Assembly: GCA_900320905.1 (NCBI GenBank)
Contig: ONTZ01000027.1
Coordinates: forward strand, 1-64,000
Length of the DNA: 64,000 bases
Direction: 5' to 3'
From: an uncultured Prevotella sp.
GTDB taxonomy: Bacteria; Bacteroidota; Bacteroidia; Bacteroidales; Bacteroidaceae
Shown: one piece after another, positions 25,401 to 33,543 of the stretch
How the letters are laid out: every line of letters begins with the position of its first letter
Numbering within the stretch: position 1 is the first letter of the stretch
The notes under the pieces: model-generated
What the model was told of the DNA's origin: nothing
The model's database searches: none
What the model saw: only the letters and a program-made list of their open reading frames with translations
Made by a program: the position numbers and the translations under genes

Positions 25401-25562
25401 TTTCTCGTTGTTGATTGAATCAAGGTACTCCGCACCTGCCTGCTCACCCATAGCCGCAGCCTTACTTTCGTAGTGGCGTGTCACGAATGAGAAGGAAAGG
25501 TAGAAGCAGCACACAAGAAACAGAAGCACTGCGATAATTTTTACAATTCCTTTGTTTTGCAT
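22494..25562 (-). CDS. secDF: Fused protein translocase subunit SecDF
   Basis: Inner-membrane partner of SecYEG that uses the proton gradient to pull exported proteins. 1022 aa, with SecD and SecF halves in one chain as usual in Bacteroidetes. SecD half: TM1 about 7-26, the P1 domain starting at GLGLDLKGGMNVILEV, a low-complexity Ala/Thr/Lys insert about 255-315, then TM cluster about 505-660 (GTAVDANVLIYERIKEELKKG). SecF half begins about 690 (SFIIWGALAIICC; DFTGGRNYVV) and ends with a second TM cluster (GYSINDKVVVFDRIRENI). The low-complexity insert is unusual and probably a flexible periplasmic loop. Promoter at 25620-25627. Confidence 0.97.
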   Translation of the reverse strand: MQNKGIVKIIAVLLFLVCCFYLSFSFVTRHYESKAAAMGEQAGAEYLDSINNEKVYMGVYSLKQCREMEIGLGLDLKGGMNVILEVSVPDVVDVLADHKTDAAYKKAMELAKKEEETSQDDFVTLFVKYWKQEGQGRPLAAIFATQQMKGKVSTSSTDAEVERAIRDEVQNAVDNSFNVVRNRIDKFGVVQPNIQKLEGQSGRIMVEMPGIKEPERVRKLLQGSANLEFWETYNSNEITPLLAQLNQRYAAQGGEVTDTDTAAVATPADTTAVAATAEAVADTAKAAAGDLAAKLAKKDTKATDSKANELAKKQNPLFYYFQPTQGNTLAVVGYANARDTAEVNKIIYSELASRIFPAELKLRWGAKPENFGGQTKGDIFELYALKITEPNGRAPLEGDVITNGKDDFDQMGHPSVSMQMNSDGARRWSQITKQNIGKAVAIVLDDAVYSAPRILTQIDGGNSSITGNFTIEDTKDLANTLNSGKMPAPTRIVQEEVVGPSLGAQSIKQGVISFIVAFVLLMIYMIMLYGFIPGILSDIALLFNLFFTLGILTSFQAALTMPGIAGIVLTLGTAVDANVLIYERIKEELKKGLSMKESVNKGYSNAFSAIFDSNLTSLITGIILLYFGTGPVKGFATTWIIGICVSFFTAVFMTRLVYDYMLSKDKWTNLTFVTAYSKNLMQNAKYHFMGMYRKSFIIWGALAIICCISFAVRGLSQSIDFTGGRNYVVTLDKETPVETVRQAMAGAFINTMGEKAQQEANTSVIALGTDGKTVRISTNWDIESNNPEVDDKAEDILFNALKKAGLVSQESVEKFKNPDVREGGSIISSAKVGPSVAKDITYGAIISVIIALIAIFLYILLRFRNLAFSVGAIVALALDALSVIGIYSLCWGWVPMSLEIDQVFIGAILTVIGYSINDKVVVFDRIRENIGLYGKRDRQQLFNDSLNQTLARTINTSVTTLIVLLAIFILGGDSIRSFSFAMILGVIFGTLSSLFIAAPTAYLTMGRTIKEDDAAVAAPAKK

Positions 25563-25619
25563 TTTGTTTTTTGATGTTGTTTATTTATTATTAATTCTGT
25601 TCGCGTATATTTTAGCGTG

Positions 25620-25627
25620 CAAATATA
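25620..25627 (-). promoter_or_regulatory. Promoter -7 element of secDF
   Basis: Minus strand TATATTTG, 58 bases before the ATG. Confidence 0.6.
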
Positions 25628-25676
25628 GACATTTTTCTGCACGTGGGAAAATTTCTCGGCGAAAAACACACTTTTT

Positions 25677-26774
25677 TTAATGTTTTTCCTGCATTTTGAG
25701 CCAACAGAGGATAGGATAATGGTCACTTGCGTCCATTTCGTCGTCGATTTGACAATTGAAAGGTTGGAAGTGTTCGGAGCATAAAATGTGGTCGATCCGG
25801 ACAAAAAAGCCTTTCTGATTATATGACAAACCGATGCCTTTTCCTGTCTTGACAAAGCAGTCGGTGAGACCCTGGGCGATGGTGCGGCGGGAGTAGGAGA
25901 TGGGGTTGTCGTTGAAGTCGCCGCAGACAATCATGGGATATTGGCGGTGGGTTTCGATGTACTTGTGTACGGTATCAACCTCCGAGGCGCGCTTGGCGGC
26001 AGCGGTGGCAAGTTTGTCGAGGAGCAGCATGGATTCTTCCTTCACGGTGTCGCGCTCCATCTTGCCACGCAGCATCCGTTTGTAGTTGGCGCGGTCTTCC
26101 TTGGAGAGGTGGGTGCCTTCGAGGTGGTTGTTGATGACAAGCAGTGTGTCGCCGTTGTCCATCTTCAGATAGTAGGCTACAGAGCCGTTGGCAGCCGACT
26201 TATACCAGATACGCTCTTTCCGGATGATGGGGAAACGGGTGTGGATGCCAACACCGTTCAAACCTTCTCTGTCGTTGCGGAAGATGGTAGTGTCGTTGTA
26301 GGGGTATATCTTCGCATAGCGCTGCATGACGAACCGGCGCCACGTGTCGGCATCTTCCTGGATACAGACAATATCGGCATTCTGGCGTTTCAGGTAGTTG
26401 TAGACGGTGTCGAATCCTTGTTCGTATTTGTGGTTGCCCCCGTACTGACAGACATTATAGGAAAGGAGTTTGATGGTGCCTTCGGGCAGATCCTGTCGCA
26501 TATTGACGGGCATGTAGATGCTAATGGGGACATAGGCCAGCGCATAGCCGAGGATAGGGATCCATGCCTTGCTCCATTTGAAGGTGAGCCAGAAAAAAAG
26601 GAAGAGCAGGTTGACAACGAGGAAGATGGGGAAGGCCATGCCGAAGCAGGAGAGTAGGGGGTATTCGGCGGGGTTGAGCCTGTCGGAGAAGCCGGCGCAT
26701 AACATCAGAATGACAGTGGCGATATTTGCCCCTGCCACCAGATTGACGGTGAATGTCTTTAACTGCTTGATCAT
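25677..26774 (-). CDS. Endonuclease/exonuclease/phosphatase-fold membrane-anchored protein
   Basis: 365 aa. Three hydrophobic segments at the N-terminus (about 10-32, 41-61, 70-90), then an EEP domain about 98-362 with LLSYNVCQYGG, DIVCIQEDADTW, VINNHLEGTHLS, MIVCGDFNDNP and the terminal DASDHYPILCWL metal-site motif. Members hydrolyse phosphodiesters of nucleic acids or lipids; the substrate cannot be told. Overlaps the rhomboid gene by 4 bases (ATGA, 26771-26774), so the two form an operon. Confidence 0.85.
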   Translation of the reverse strand: MIKQLKTFTVNLVAGANIATVILMLCAGFSDRLNPAEYPLLSCFGMAFPIFLVVNLLFLFFWLTFKWSKAWIPILGYALAYVPISIYMPVNMRQDLPEGTIKLLSYNVCQYGGNHKYEQGFDTVYNYLKRQNADIVCIQEDADTWRRFVMQRYAKIYPYNDTTIFRNDREGLNGVGIHTRFPIIRKERIWYKSAANGSVAYYLKMDNGDTLLVINNHLEGTHLSKEDRANYKRMLRGKMERDTVKEESMLLLDKLATAAAKRASEVDTVHKYIETHRQYPMIVCGDFNDNPISYSRRTIAQGLTDCFVKTGKGIGLSYNQKGFFVRIDHILCSEHFQPFNCQIDDEMDASDHYPILCWLKMQEKH

Positions 26775-27703
26775 TGTCTGCTGGCATCGAAGAGTTTTTG
26801 CTTCTCTTCCTTCGATAGACTGTCGTAGCCGCTCTTGCGGATCTTGTCGAGGATGGCATCTATCTCTTCCTGATTCTGCCGTTTACGGGCATTATACTCC
26901 ATATCGGCTTCCTTTGAGCCCCCCTGTTCGGCGTGCATACGAGGATTCTGGCTGTGCTGGCTGCCCTGCTGACGCTGGTCGAAACTGCGTTTCAGACCCT
27001 CGAAGAATTCACGTCCCCGACTGCGGTCGAAACTATCGGGATGCTTGTTCCAGTAGCGGATCAGCAGGAAACCGAAAAGCATGCCTCCGAGGTGGGCAGT
27101 GTGAGCCACACCGTCACCAGAACTGCCGATGGCAGAGAAGAACTCGATAGCCACATAACCCAATACGAACCACTTCGCCTTGATGGGGAAGGGGAATGGG
27201 ATGATAAAAAGCCGTTCGTTGGGGAAACTCATACCGAAAGCAAGGATGACAGCATAGACTGCGCCCGATGCACCGATGGTAGTCCAGGTGTTGAGTTGTT
27301 GTCCAAGTTGATGTCCGACGGCTATCAACTTCCCGAATCCGATGCCGGGTGCCTGCTCGGCGATGGTCATATAGAAATTGCCAAACTGTGCCAATTCCTG
27401 ACATAATCCGGCTCCGATACCGCATATAATGTAATAAAAAAGGAATTTCTTCGGCCCCCATACATTTTCAATCACACAGCCGAACATCCACAAGCCAAAC
27501 ATATTACTCAGGATGTGCATGAAATTGGCGTGAAGGAAGAGATAAGTGATGAGTTGATAAAAATGGAAGTCGTTGGCCAAGAAGAAATGGAGACCTCCGA
27601 TATTGGCTAAGTCAATTCCCTGCATCTGCAAAACATACGTTGCCAGAAAAGCAATGCCGTTGATGATAAGCAGATTCTTTGTAACGGTTGGTATGCGGAA
27701 CAT
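26771..27703 (-). CDS. Rhomboid-family intramembrane serine protease
   Basis: 310 aa with six or more membrane spans. Catalytic serine in TIGASGAVYAV, catalytic histidine in VAHTAHLGGMLFGF, and the conserved HANFMHILSNMFGLWMFG element of TM2. A charged soluble tail (about 225-310) containing the segment KRQNQEEIDAILDKIRKSGYD precedes the stop. This tail (EIDAILDKIRKSGYDSLS) is typical of Bacteroidetes rhomboids. Cleaves membrane proteins inside the bilayer; substrates unknown. Upstream of the EEP protein in a two-gene operon with promoter at 27777-27784. Confidence 0.92.
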   Translation of the reverse strand: MFRIPTVTKNLLIINGIAFLATYVLQMQGIDLANIGGLHFFLANDFHFYQLITYLFLHANFMHILSNMFGLWMFGCVIENVWGPKKFLFYYIICGIGAGLCQELAQFGNFYMTIAEQAPGIGFGKLIAVGHQLGQQLNTWTTIGASGAVYAVILAFGMSFPNERLFIIPFPFPIKAKWFVLGYVAIEFFSAIGSSGDGVAHTAHLGGMLFGFLLIRYWNKHPDSFDRSRGREFFEGLKRSFDQRQQGSQHSQNPRMHAEQGGSKEADMEYNARKRQNQEEIDAILDKIRKSGYDSLSKEEKQKLFDASRQ

Positions 27704-27776
27704 GTCTTTGTTTACTCTTTATGATTATACTATTTGCGATTGTCGCCTTTAGAAGGCTTGAACCTTAATTCGGGCG

Positions 27777-27784
27777 CAAAATTA
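27777..27784 (-). promoter_or_regulatory. Promoter -7 element of the rhomboid operon
   Basis: Minus strand TAATTTTG, 74 bases before the ATG at 27703; divergent from the HU promoter. Confidence 0.55.
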
Positions 27785-27866
27785 CTAAAAATATCTCTTT
27801 TTGGGACTAAAAATGAGGGTGAAACAACTTTTTTTCAGCAAAAAAGACAAATTTTCCGCTTTTTTG

Positions 27867-27897
27867 TTGTTTTTTTCAATACTTTCCCTTATATTTG
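27867..27897 (+). promoter_or_regulatory. Promoter of the HU gene
   Basis: TTG at 27867-27869 and TATATTTG at 27890-27897 in a T-rich tract; ATG at 27960, leaving about 55 bases of AT-rich leader. Confidence 0.65.
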
Positions 27898-27959
27898 CGA
27901 AGGAATTCGACAATCATTCATTTTTTAAACATAAATTTTTTATTTAAAACTACATTATT

Positions 27960-28229
27960 ATGAACAAAACAGAATTGGTAGAGAAGATCGCAGCAGGTGC
28001 TGGTCTCTCAAAGGTAGACTCAAAGAAGGCTCTTGACGCAACTCTCGCAGCAATCAAAGATGCCCTGAAGAAGGGTGACAAGGTGGCTCTCGTTGGCTTT
28101 GGCACATTCAGTGTTGCTAAGCGTCCTGCTCGTGAGGGTATCAACCCCGCAACAAAGGCTAAGATCAAGATCGCTGCTAAGAAGGTTGCTAAGTTCAAGG
28201 CTGGCGCTGAACTCGCTGCTGCTCTCTAA
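27960..28229 (+). CDS. hup: HU-family DNA-binding protein
   Basis: 89 aa, the usual HU length. Begins MNKTELVEKIAAGAGLSKVDSKKALDA and has the DNA-arm signature VGFGTFSVAKRPAREGINPATKAKIKIAAKKVAKFKAG. Histone-like dimer that bends and compacts DNA. Strongly Lys/Ala-biased. Own promoter and terminator. Confidence 0.96.
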   Translation: MNKTELVEKIAAGAGLSKVDSKKALDATLAAIKDALKKGDKVALVGFGTFSVAKRPAREGINPATKAKIKIAAKKVAKFKAGAELAAAL

Positions 28230-28252
28230 TCGTTAGATTGTAATAAAAATTT

Positions 28253-28282
28253 AAGGGGCTCCAAAGGGAACCCCTTTTTTGT
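28253..28282 (+). terminator. Terminator of the HU gene
   Basis: AAGGGG (28253-28258) pairs with CCCCTT followed by a run of T's. Confidence 0.75.
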
Positions 28283-28289
28283 TGCGTTA

Positions 28290-28363
28290 TGGTTGGACGA
28301 CTCGGATTCGAACCGGGAATGACAGAACCAAAACCTGTAGTGTTACCATTACACCATCGTCCA
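28290..28363 (-). tRNA. tRNA-Gln (anticodon TTG)
   Basis: Read on the minus strand, the acceptor stem TGGACGA (28357-28363) pairs with TCGTCCA (28294-28300). Discriminator A and an encoded CCA follow (28290-28292). The anticodon loop within GGTTTTGGTTC gives TTG (Gln), and the T-arm GGTTCGAATCC is canonical. Sits 65 bases downstream of tyrS on the same strand. Confidence 0.93.
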
Positions 28364-28428
28364 ATTTCCAACTGCGGGTGCAAAATTAGTAAAAATCTGG
28401 CATATAGCCAAATTTTTACCAATTATTC

Positions 28429-29724
28429 TTATCTGACTACTAATAAATAATAATTCTTCTTGCCTTTCTGGGCCAAAAGATACTTGCCGTCGATGAGATC
28501 TGCTGCCGTGACAGGACGGTTTTGGTCAGTGAGTTTCTCCTTGTTCAGGGAAACGCCACCCCCCTGCACCATCTTACGCATCTCACCCTTGGATGGGAAG
28601 ACGGGCGCAACAGTTGTCAACAACTCAATGGCAGGCTGGCCAAGTTGGTCCTTGCCAATCTCAAACAGGGGTACGCCGTCAAATACATCCAAGAATGTCT
28701 GCTCGTCGAGTTTCTCCAGTCCTTCCTTTGTCGATTTGCCAAAGAGGAGGTTGGAGGCTTCGATGGCTGCATCGAGGGCTTCCTGCGAGTGAACCATCAC
28801 CGTCACTTCTTCTGCCAAACGCTTTTGGAGTACACGACGACCTGGATCCTGCTTGTGTTCCTCAGTAAGGGCATCAATGGTTTCCTTGTCTAGTGACGTG
28901 AAGATCTTGATATAGCGCTCTGCATCCTCGTCACTGACGTTCAGCCAGAACTGGTAGAACTTATACGGTGTGGTGCGCTGCGGGTCGAGCCAGATGTTTC
29001 CAGACTCTGTCTTGCCAAACTTCTTACCGTCGCTCTTGGTGATCAGCGGACAGGTGAGGGCGAAGGTTTCTACTTCATTGCCGAGGGTGCGACGGATCAG
29101 TTCCGTACCAGTGGTCATGTTGCCCCACTGATCATTGCCGCCCAACTGCAACTTCACACCATAGTGCTGATAGAGATAGAGGAAGTCGTAGCCCTGCAAC
29201 AACTGATAGGTGAACTCCGTAAAAGACAGTCCGTCGCGGGCGGTACCGTTCAGGCGTTGCTGTACGCTCTCCTTTGCCATCATATAATTGACAGTAATAT
29301 GCTTACCCACCTCACGGGCAAAATCGAGGAAGGTGAAGTCCTTCATCCAGTCGTAGTTGTTGACCATAATAGCGGCGTTAGGCTCCTTCGACTCAAAGTC
29401 GAGGAACTTGGCCACCTGTTTCTTGATGCACTCCTGATTGTGGCGCAATGTTTCGTCATTGAGCAGGTTGCGTTCCTGTGACTTACCGGAGGGGTCGCCA
29501 ATCATACCTGTGGCTCCGCCTACGAGGATGATGGGCCTATGGCCACAACGCTGCAAATGACGTAACATCATGATACCGCACAGATGTCCGATATGCAGGG
29601 AGTCTGCTGTGGGGTCTGTACCTAAATAGGCTGTTACCATCTCCTTCTGGAGCAGTTCCTCGGTGCCAGGCATGATCTGTGCCAGCATTCCGCGCCATTT
29701 CAATTCTTCAACAAAATTCTTCAT
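28429..29724 (-). CDS. tyrS: Tyrosyl-tRNA synthetase
   Basis: Charges tRNA-Tyr. 431 aa class I synthetase. HIGH motif is HIGHLCG, KMSKS-equivalent is KFGKTESG, and the tyrosine pocket is visible as GYDFLYLY and [10 protein letters not shown]. An S4-like RNA-binding domain closes the C-terminus ([18 protein letters not shown]...[13 protein letters not shown]). Last protein gene of the minus-strand run that starts with metK. A 10-bp-period CTAGG repeat lies directly upstream of its ATG. Confidence 0.96.
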   Translation of the reverse strand: MKNFVEELKWRGMLAQIMPGTEELLQKEMVTAYLGTDPTADSLHIGHLCGIMMLRHLQRCGHRPIILVGGATGMIGDPSGKSQERNLLNDETLRHNQECIKKQVAKFLDFESKEPNAAIMVNNYDWMKDFTFLDFAREVGKHITVNYMMAKESVQQRLNGTARDGLSFTEFTYQLLQGYDFLYLYQHYGVKLQLGGNDQWGNMTTGTELIRRTLGNEVETFALTCPLITKSDGKKFGKTESGNIWLDPQRTTPYKFYQFWLNVSDEDAERYIKIFTSLDKETIDALTEEHKQDPGRRVLQKRLAEEVTVMVHSQEALDAAIEASNLLFGKSTKEGLEKLDEQTFLDVFDGVPLFEIGKDQLGQPAIELLTTVAPVFPSKGEMRKMVQGGGVSLNKEKLTDQNRPVTAADLIDGKYLLAQKGKKNYYLLVVR

Positions 29725-29744
29725 ATTCTAATTTTTTATTTTTT

Positions 29745-29799
29745 CTAGGCATTTCTAGGCTTTCCTAGGCATTCCTAGGGTGTCCTAGGCTTTCCTAGG
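29745..29799. repeat. Six CTAGG units at exact 10-bp spacing
   Basis: CTAGG begins at 29745, 29755, 29765, 29775, 29785 and 29795 (unit CTAGGCWTTC); four are within palindromic CCTAGG. It occupies most of the 78 bases between the yidD stop and the tyrS ATG. One repeat per helical turn would put the sites on the same DNA face. Confidence 0.85.
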
Positions 29800-29802
29800 T
29801 TT

Positions 29803-30054
29803 CTATGGGACGGGGTCGTAGCCGCTTCCCCCCCAGGGGTTACATCTTAATATCCGCCAGACTGCAAGGTAGAGTCCCTTGATGGGACCGTGTTTCCTGA
29901 GTGCCTGTTTTGCATATTCGCTGCATGTCGGCGTGAAGCGGCATGAGGGCGGCGTGAAACGGGAGATGCAGGTCTGATAGAAGACGATAGGCAGACAGAG
30001 CAGGAATACGATAGCCTTTGAAATGTGGTGGCCTATTACCTTGATGATATTCAT
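29803..30054 (-). CDS. yidD: YidD membrane-insertion efficiency factor
   Basis: 83 aa from the ATG at 30054, which shares ATGA with the rnpA stop; a longer frame to 30093 lies inside rnpA. Family features: an N-terminal amphipathic/hydrophobic helix, [25 protein letters not shown] with three conserved Cys, and [18 protein letters not shown]. Helps YidC-dependent insertion of membrane proteins. Usual neighbour of rnpA. Confidence 0.95.
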   Translation of the reverse strand: MNIIKVIGHHISKAIVFLLCLPIVFYQTCISRFTPPSCRFTPTCSEYAKQALRKHGPIKGLYLAVWRILRCNPWGGSGYDPVP

Positions 30055-30449
30055 ATACTTTCCGCCACTTTTCCCAGAAGTCTCTTCACGCATCTTTCCA
30101 CTTGTTGGCTGTCGAAGAGTTCGTCAGCCAGCCAGATAAAGGCAATGGCTATTGACTTGTCTTCAGGGACTTTTGCTGTCAATATCGTCTTGTGATGGCG
30201 ATATGCCTCACGTATTTGGCGCTTCACCCTGTTGCGCTTGACGGCTCGTTTGAAGTGTCGCTTGGAAACGCTAACCAGAATCTGTACTGGTTCTTCGCCT
30301 TCTTCTCGCGCTATCTCCATAAACACAATCCGCAACGGGAAGGCAGATGTGCTGCGACTGCTGCCTTTGCTGAAGAGCAATTCTATCAGTTTCCGGCTGA
30401 CGATGCGCTCTCTCTTGCTGAGTGTAGGAGACGCCGCGAAACCCGTCAT
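30051..30449 (-). CDS. rnpA: Ribonuclease P protein component
   Basis: 132 aa. Protein subunit that helps the RNase P RNA mature the 5' ends of tRNAs. Motif [18 protein letters not shown] is the RNR signature. N-terminal [22 protein letters not shown] is also typical. The ATG at 30449 lies within an ATATATATAAGGTGT spacer after hemD. rpmH, its usual neighbour in other phyla, is absent, as is normal for Bacteroidetes. Confidence 0.94.
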   Translation of the reverse strand: MTGFAASPTLSKRERIVSRKLIELLFSKGSSRSTSAFPLRIVFMEIAREEGEEPVQILVSVSKRHFKRAVKRNRVKRQIREAYRHHKTILTAKVPEDKSIAIAFIWLADELFDSQQVERCVKRLLGKVAESI

Positions 30450-30466
30450 TATATATATAAGGTGTA

Positions 30467-31216
30467 TTAACCTTGCTTTTCCAACAGGTAGTGCTGCAGG
30501 GCACTGGTCATAGAAGGATACTTCTCTGTGGGTGCCTCAATGTCCAGACGCAGACCTGCCTCCTTGGCGGCCTTGGCTGTGGTAGGACCAAAGGTGGCAA
30601 TGGCAATCTTGTCCTGCTTGAAATCAGGGAAGTTCTTTGTCAGCGACTCAATACCTGACGGGCTGAAGAAAATCAGCATGTCATAGTCGAAGTTCTCGAC
30701 CTCCTCGGGGGTGAAGTCGTTGCTGACCGTCTTGTACATCACACACTCCTTGTGGTTCAGTTTCTTGGAGTCGAGCAGATTGGCCAGACTGTCATTATGC
30801 ACATCACTCATGGGGACAAGATATTTCTCCGTCTTGTGCTTGACCATCGTGGGAATCAGGTCATCAATCTTACCTGTCTCTCCGAAGAAAACCTTGCGTT
30901 TGCGATACTGCACATATTTCTGGATATAAAGAGCAATGGTCTCTGTCACGCAGAAATACTTCATGTCTTCAGGAATAGCAACACGAAGTTCCTTGGCCAT
31001 TGTGAAGAAATGGTCGATGGCGTGGCGCGAGGTAAACACAATGGCTGAGTAGTCGAGAATGTTTACTTTCTGCGCACGGAAATCCTTAGCAGAGATACCT
31101 TCAACCTTGATGAACGGGCGGAACACCAGTTCTACGTCAAATCTGCTCGCAATGTCGAAGTACGGTGACTTCTCACTTGTTGGCTTAGGTTGTGAAACCA
31201 GAATCTTCTTGATCAT
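30467..31216 (-). CDS. hemD: Uroporphyrinogen-III synthase
   Basis: 249 aa. Closes hydroxymethylbilane to uroporphyrinogen III for haem/corrin synthesis. HemD is poorly conserved; the assignment rests on the two-lobe pattern (ILDYSAIVFTSRHAIDHFF, DMLIFFSPSGIESL, IATFGPTTAKAAKEAGL) and on the context metK-DUF4271-hemD-rnpA-yidD-tyrS seen across Bacteroidetes. Starts 7 bases after the DUF4271 stop. Confidence 0.85.
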   Translation of the reverse strand: MIKKILVSQPKPTSEKSPYFDIASRFDVELVFRPFIKVEGISAKDFRAQKVNILDYSAIVFTSRHAIDHFFTMAKELRVAIPEDMKYFCVTETIALYIQKYVQYRKRKVFFGETGKIDDLIPTMVKHKTEKYLVPMSDVHNDSLANLLDSKKLNHKECVMYKTVSNDFTPEEVENFDYDMLIFFSPSGIESLTKNFPDFKQDKIAIATFGPTTAKAAKEAGLRLDIEAPTEKYPSMTSALQHYLLEKQG

Positions 31217-31223
31217 TTATGTC

Positions 31224-32246
31224 CTAATAATTTATTTTCAACGCATTCGCAATCACCGCAAGTCCACCCCATAGAGCAAACAAGGGAATGATTTCAAGGG
31301 CGCAAAAGTACAAAATAATTTGCAAATAAAAACCATTTTGCCTAAAAAAGATGACAAAACTCTTGTAAAAGGTCAATATTTTAACTAAAATGACCACAAA
31401 TAGTGTGTAATATGCAACTGTCTGAGCCGGAATATCAAAAAAAGTCAGTAGGGCTACGATGGGGAATAAAAGGATTCCTTCGAAGGAGTGAAGTGCCAAA
31501 AGTGTACGGAAAAATTGTCCGTTCCTTTTAACGTCGAAGAATACCAGATTCACATAAGCATAAATCAGATACTTTATGAAGAAATAGCCGATGAAGACGC
31601 CTCCCATAATGGCTACGAGCAGGTATTCATCAGATAAGATAAACGTGCTGGCAGTATAGGTGCGTGTGTAGAAGAAATAGAGCAGAGCCAGCAGCAGACA
31701 GGTCTGCAAGAGGAAGAAGAACTGCGCCTTGATCTCCGTAGATGTTTCTGTGATGGCGTATTCTGTTTTGGGAATATAGAATATGTTCTTGGCCTGACGT
31801 AGCAGGAAACTCCTGCTGAAAGAGAAAGCGACGAGGGTCAGGACAAAGCACACCAGCAGCATACTGGTGATGATGTTATCATTCTTGGTGGTATAGGGAA
31901 TCGGGTCACCCGCCACACCATAGCGCCCTCCGTCTAATTCCGGGTGTAAATAGGTGTTGTCAGAGAAGAAATGCTCTCTGTAATATTGGGGGAGGTTGAC
32001 ATCTTTCAGGCTTTTGCCAATGCCGTGTCCAGGCAGATGGAGCGTGTCGGGTCTTGTACTGTAATGTATCTCACCAGGTTGGAACCAGGCCTGAATGGCG
32101 GAGTCTTGCTGGGCTGGTGTAGCATCCTTAGGCAATAACCGCAGCACCTGATAGGGTGTCTGCGGCTTTGCGGGTTTATGCTCTATCGTGTCGTTCGTGT
32201 CGGATGGCACGATAGGCTCTGTATAGATGCTGTCAGTCCTGAACAT
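31224..32246 (-). CDS. DUF4271 membrane protein
   Basis: 340 aa. A soluble N-terminal region of about 130 residues rich in Pro/Asp/Thr, then about seven hydrophobic spans (from about 128 to 335) with an HSFEGILLFPI motif. DUF4271 proteins lie next to hemD in most Bacteroidetes but have no established function. Six bases downstream of metK. Confidence 0.85.
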   Translation of the reverse strand: MFRTDSIYTEPIVPSDTNDTIEHKPAKPQTPYQVLRLLPKDATPAQQDSAIQAWFQPGEIHYSTRPDTLHLPGHGIGKSLKDVNLPQYYREHFFSDNTYLHPELDGGRYGVAGDPIPYTTKNDNIITSMLLVCFVLTLVAFSFSRSFLLRQAKNIFYIPKTEYAITETSTEIKAQFFFLLQTCLLLALLYFFYTRTYTASTFILSDEYLLVAIMGGVFIGYFFIKYLIYAYVNLVFFDVKRNGQFFRTLLALHSFEGILLFPIVALLTFFDIPAQTVAYYTLFVVILVKILTFYKSFVIFFRQNGFYLQIILYFCALEIIPLFALWGGLAVIANALKINY

Positions 32247-32252
32247 AGGGTA

Positions 32253-33509
32253 CTAGAGTCCGAACTCCTTGCGGATGTCGTCCACACGGTCGAGTTTCTC
32301 CCAAGTAAACAACTCCACGTCAATCGTTTTCGTCTCGTGATAGTGGCTGGTGAACGTCTTCTTGATTATCTCTGGCTGGCGCCCCATGTGTCCGTAGGCT
32401 GCCGTCTCGCTATAGATGGGCTGTCGCAGTTTCAGGGTGCGCTCGATGGCTTTCGGACGCAAATCGAAGAGTTTTTCAATATGCTTGGCAATCTCACCGT
32501 CGCTCATCTGAACCTTACTGCGACCATAGGTGTTCACGTATATATTCATTGGTCTGGCCACCCCGATGGCGTAACTGATCTGAACGAGGATCTCGTCGCT
32601 GACACCTGCTGCTACCATATTCTTCGCGATATGACGGGCTGCATAGGCAGCACTGCGGTCAACCTTCGAGGAGTCCTTGCCGGAGAAGGCTCCGCCGCCA
32701 TGAGCCCCTTTGCCACCATAGGTGTCGACGATAATTTTACGGCCTGTCAGGCCCGTATCACCGTGAGGACCTCCAATCACAAACTTACCCGTTGGGTTCA
32801 CGTAGTATTTGATGTCCGTTCCGAAGAGGTCGAGTACCTTCTGCGAATGGATCTGCTCCTTCACTCTTGGAATCAGGATATTGATGACATCGTCCTTGAT
32901 TTTTGCGAGCATCTTCTCATCCTCGTCGAATTCATCGTGCTGGGTGGAGACGACGATGGTGTCGATACGCTCGGGGATACCCTCGTCGGAGTACTGTACC
33001 GTCACCTGACTCTTGGCATCCGGACGGAGGTAAGTCATCACCTTCCCTTCCTTTCGGATGTCGGCCAAGGTGCGCATGATGAGATGAGCCAGGTCAAGAC
33101 TGACGGGCATATATGTCTCCGTCTCATTGGTTGCATAGCCGAACATCATTCCTTGGTCGCCGGCCCCCTGCTCGTCCTCATTTCCGTTGTCGACGCCTCG
33201 GTTGATGTCGGCACTCTGCTCGTGGATAGCACTCAGGATACCGCACGAGTTGCCGTCAAACTGGTACTCTGCCTTTGTGTAGCCAATACGTTTGATGGTG
33301 TTTCGGGCGATGGTCTGCAGGTCGATATATACCTCACTGCGCACCTCACCCATGATGACAACTTGTCCTGTGGTGACAAACGACTCGATGGCGCAACGCG
33401 CCGTTGGGTCGTATGCCAGGAACTGGTCTAATATGGCGTCAGAGATCTGATCCGCCACCTTGTCGGGATGGCCCTCAGACACTGACTCTGATGAAAACAA
33501 ATAACTCAT
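32253..33509 (-). CDS. metK: S-adenosylmethionine synthetase
   Basis: Makes S-adenosylmethionine from methionine and ATP. 418 aa. Motifs: [19 protein letters not shown] at the N-terminus, [12 protein letters not shown], and the phosphate loop [21 protein letters not shown]. Supplies the methyl donor for the several methyltransferases in this window. The spacer before its ATG (33512-33543) is made of AATNANN heptamers that also carry the stop of the M16 peptidase gene. Confidence 0.97.
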   Translation of the reverse strand: MSYLFSSESVSEGHPDKVADQISDAILDQFLAYDPTARCAIESFVTTGQVVIMGEVRSEVYIDLQTIARNTIKRIGYTKAEYQFDGNSCGILSAIHEQSADINRGVDNGNEDEQGAGDQGMMFGYATNETETYMPVSLDLAHLIMRTLADIRKEGKVMTYLRPDAKSQVTVQYSDEGIPERIDTIVVSTQHDEFDEDEKMLAKIKDDVINILIPRVKEQIHSQKVLDLFGTDIKYYVNPTGKFVIGGPHGDTGLTGRKIIVDTYGGKGAHGGGAFSGKDSSKVDRSAAYAARHIAKNMVAAGVSDEILVQISYAIGVARPMNIYVNTYGRSKVQMSDGEIAKHIEKLFDLRPKAIERTLKLRQPIYSETAAYGHMGRQPEIIKKTFTSHYHETKTIDVELFTWEKLDRVDDIRKEFGL

Positions 33510-33511
33510 GT

Positions 33512-33543
33512 TATAATTACTAATTATTCATTACTCATTATTC
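33512..33543. repeat. Heptamer spacer between M16 peptidase and metK
   Basis: Minus strand AATAATG AGTAATG AATAATT AGTAATT; the peptidase TAA stop is part of it. Confidence 0.55.
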
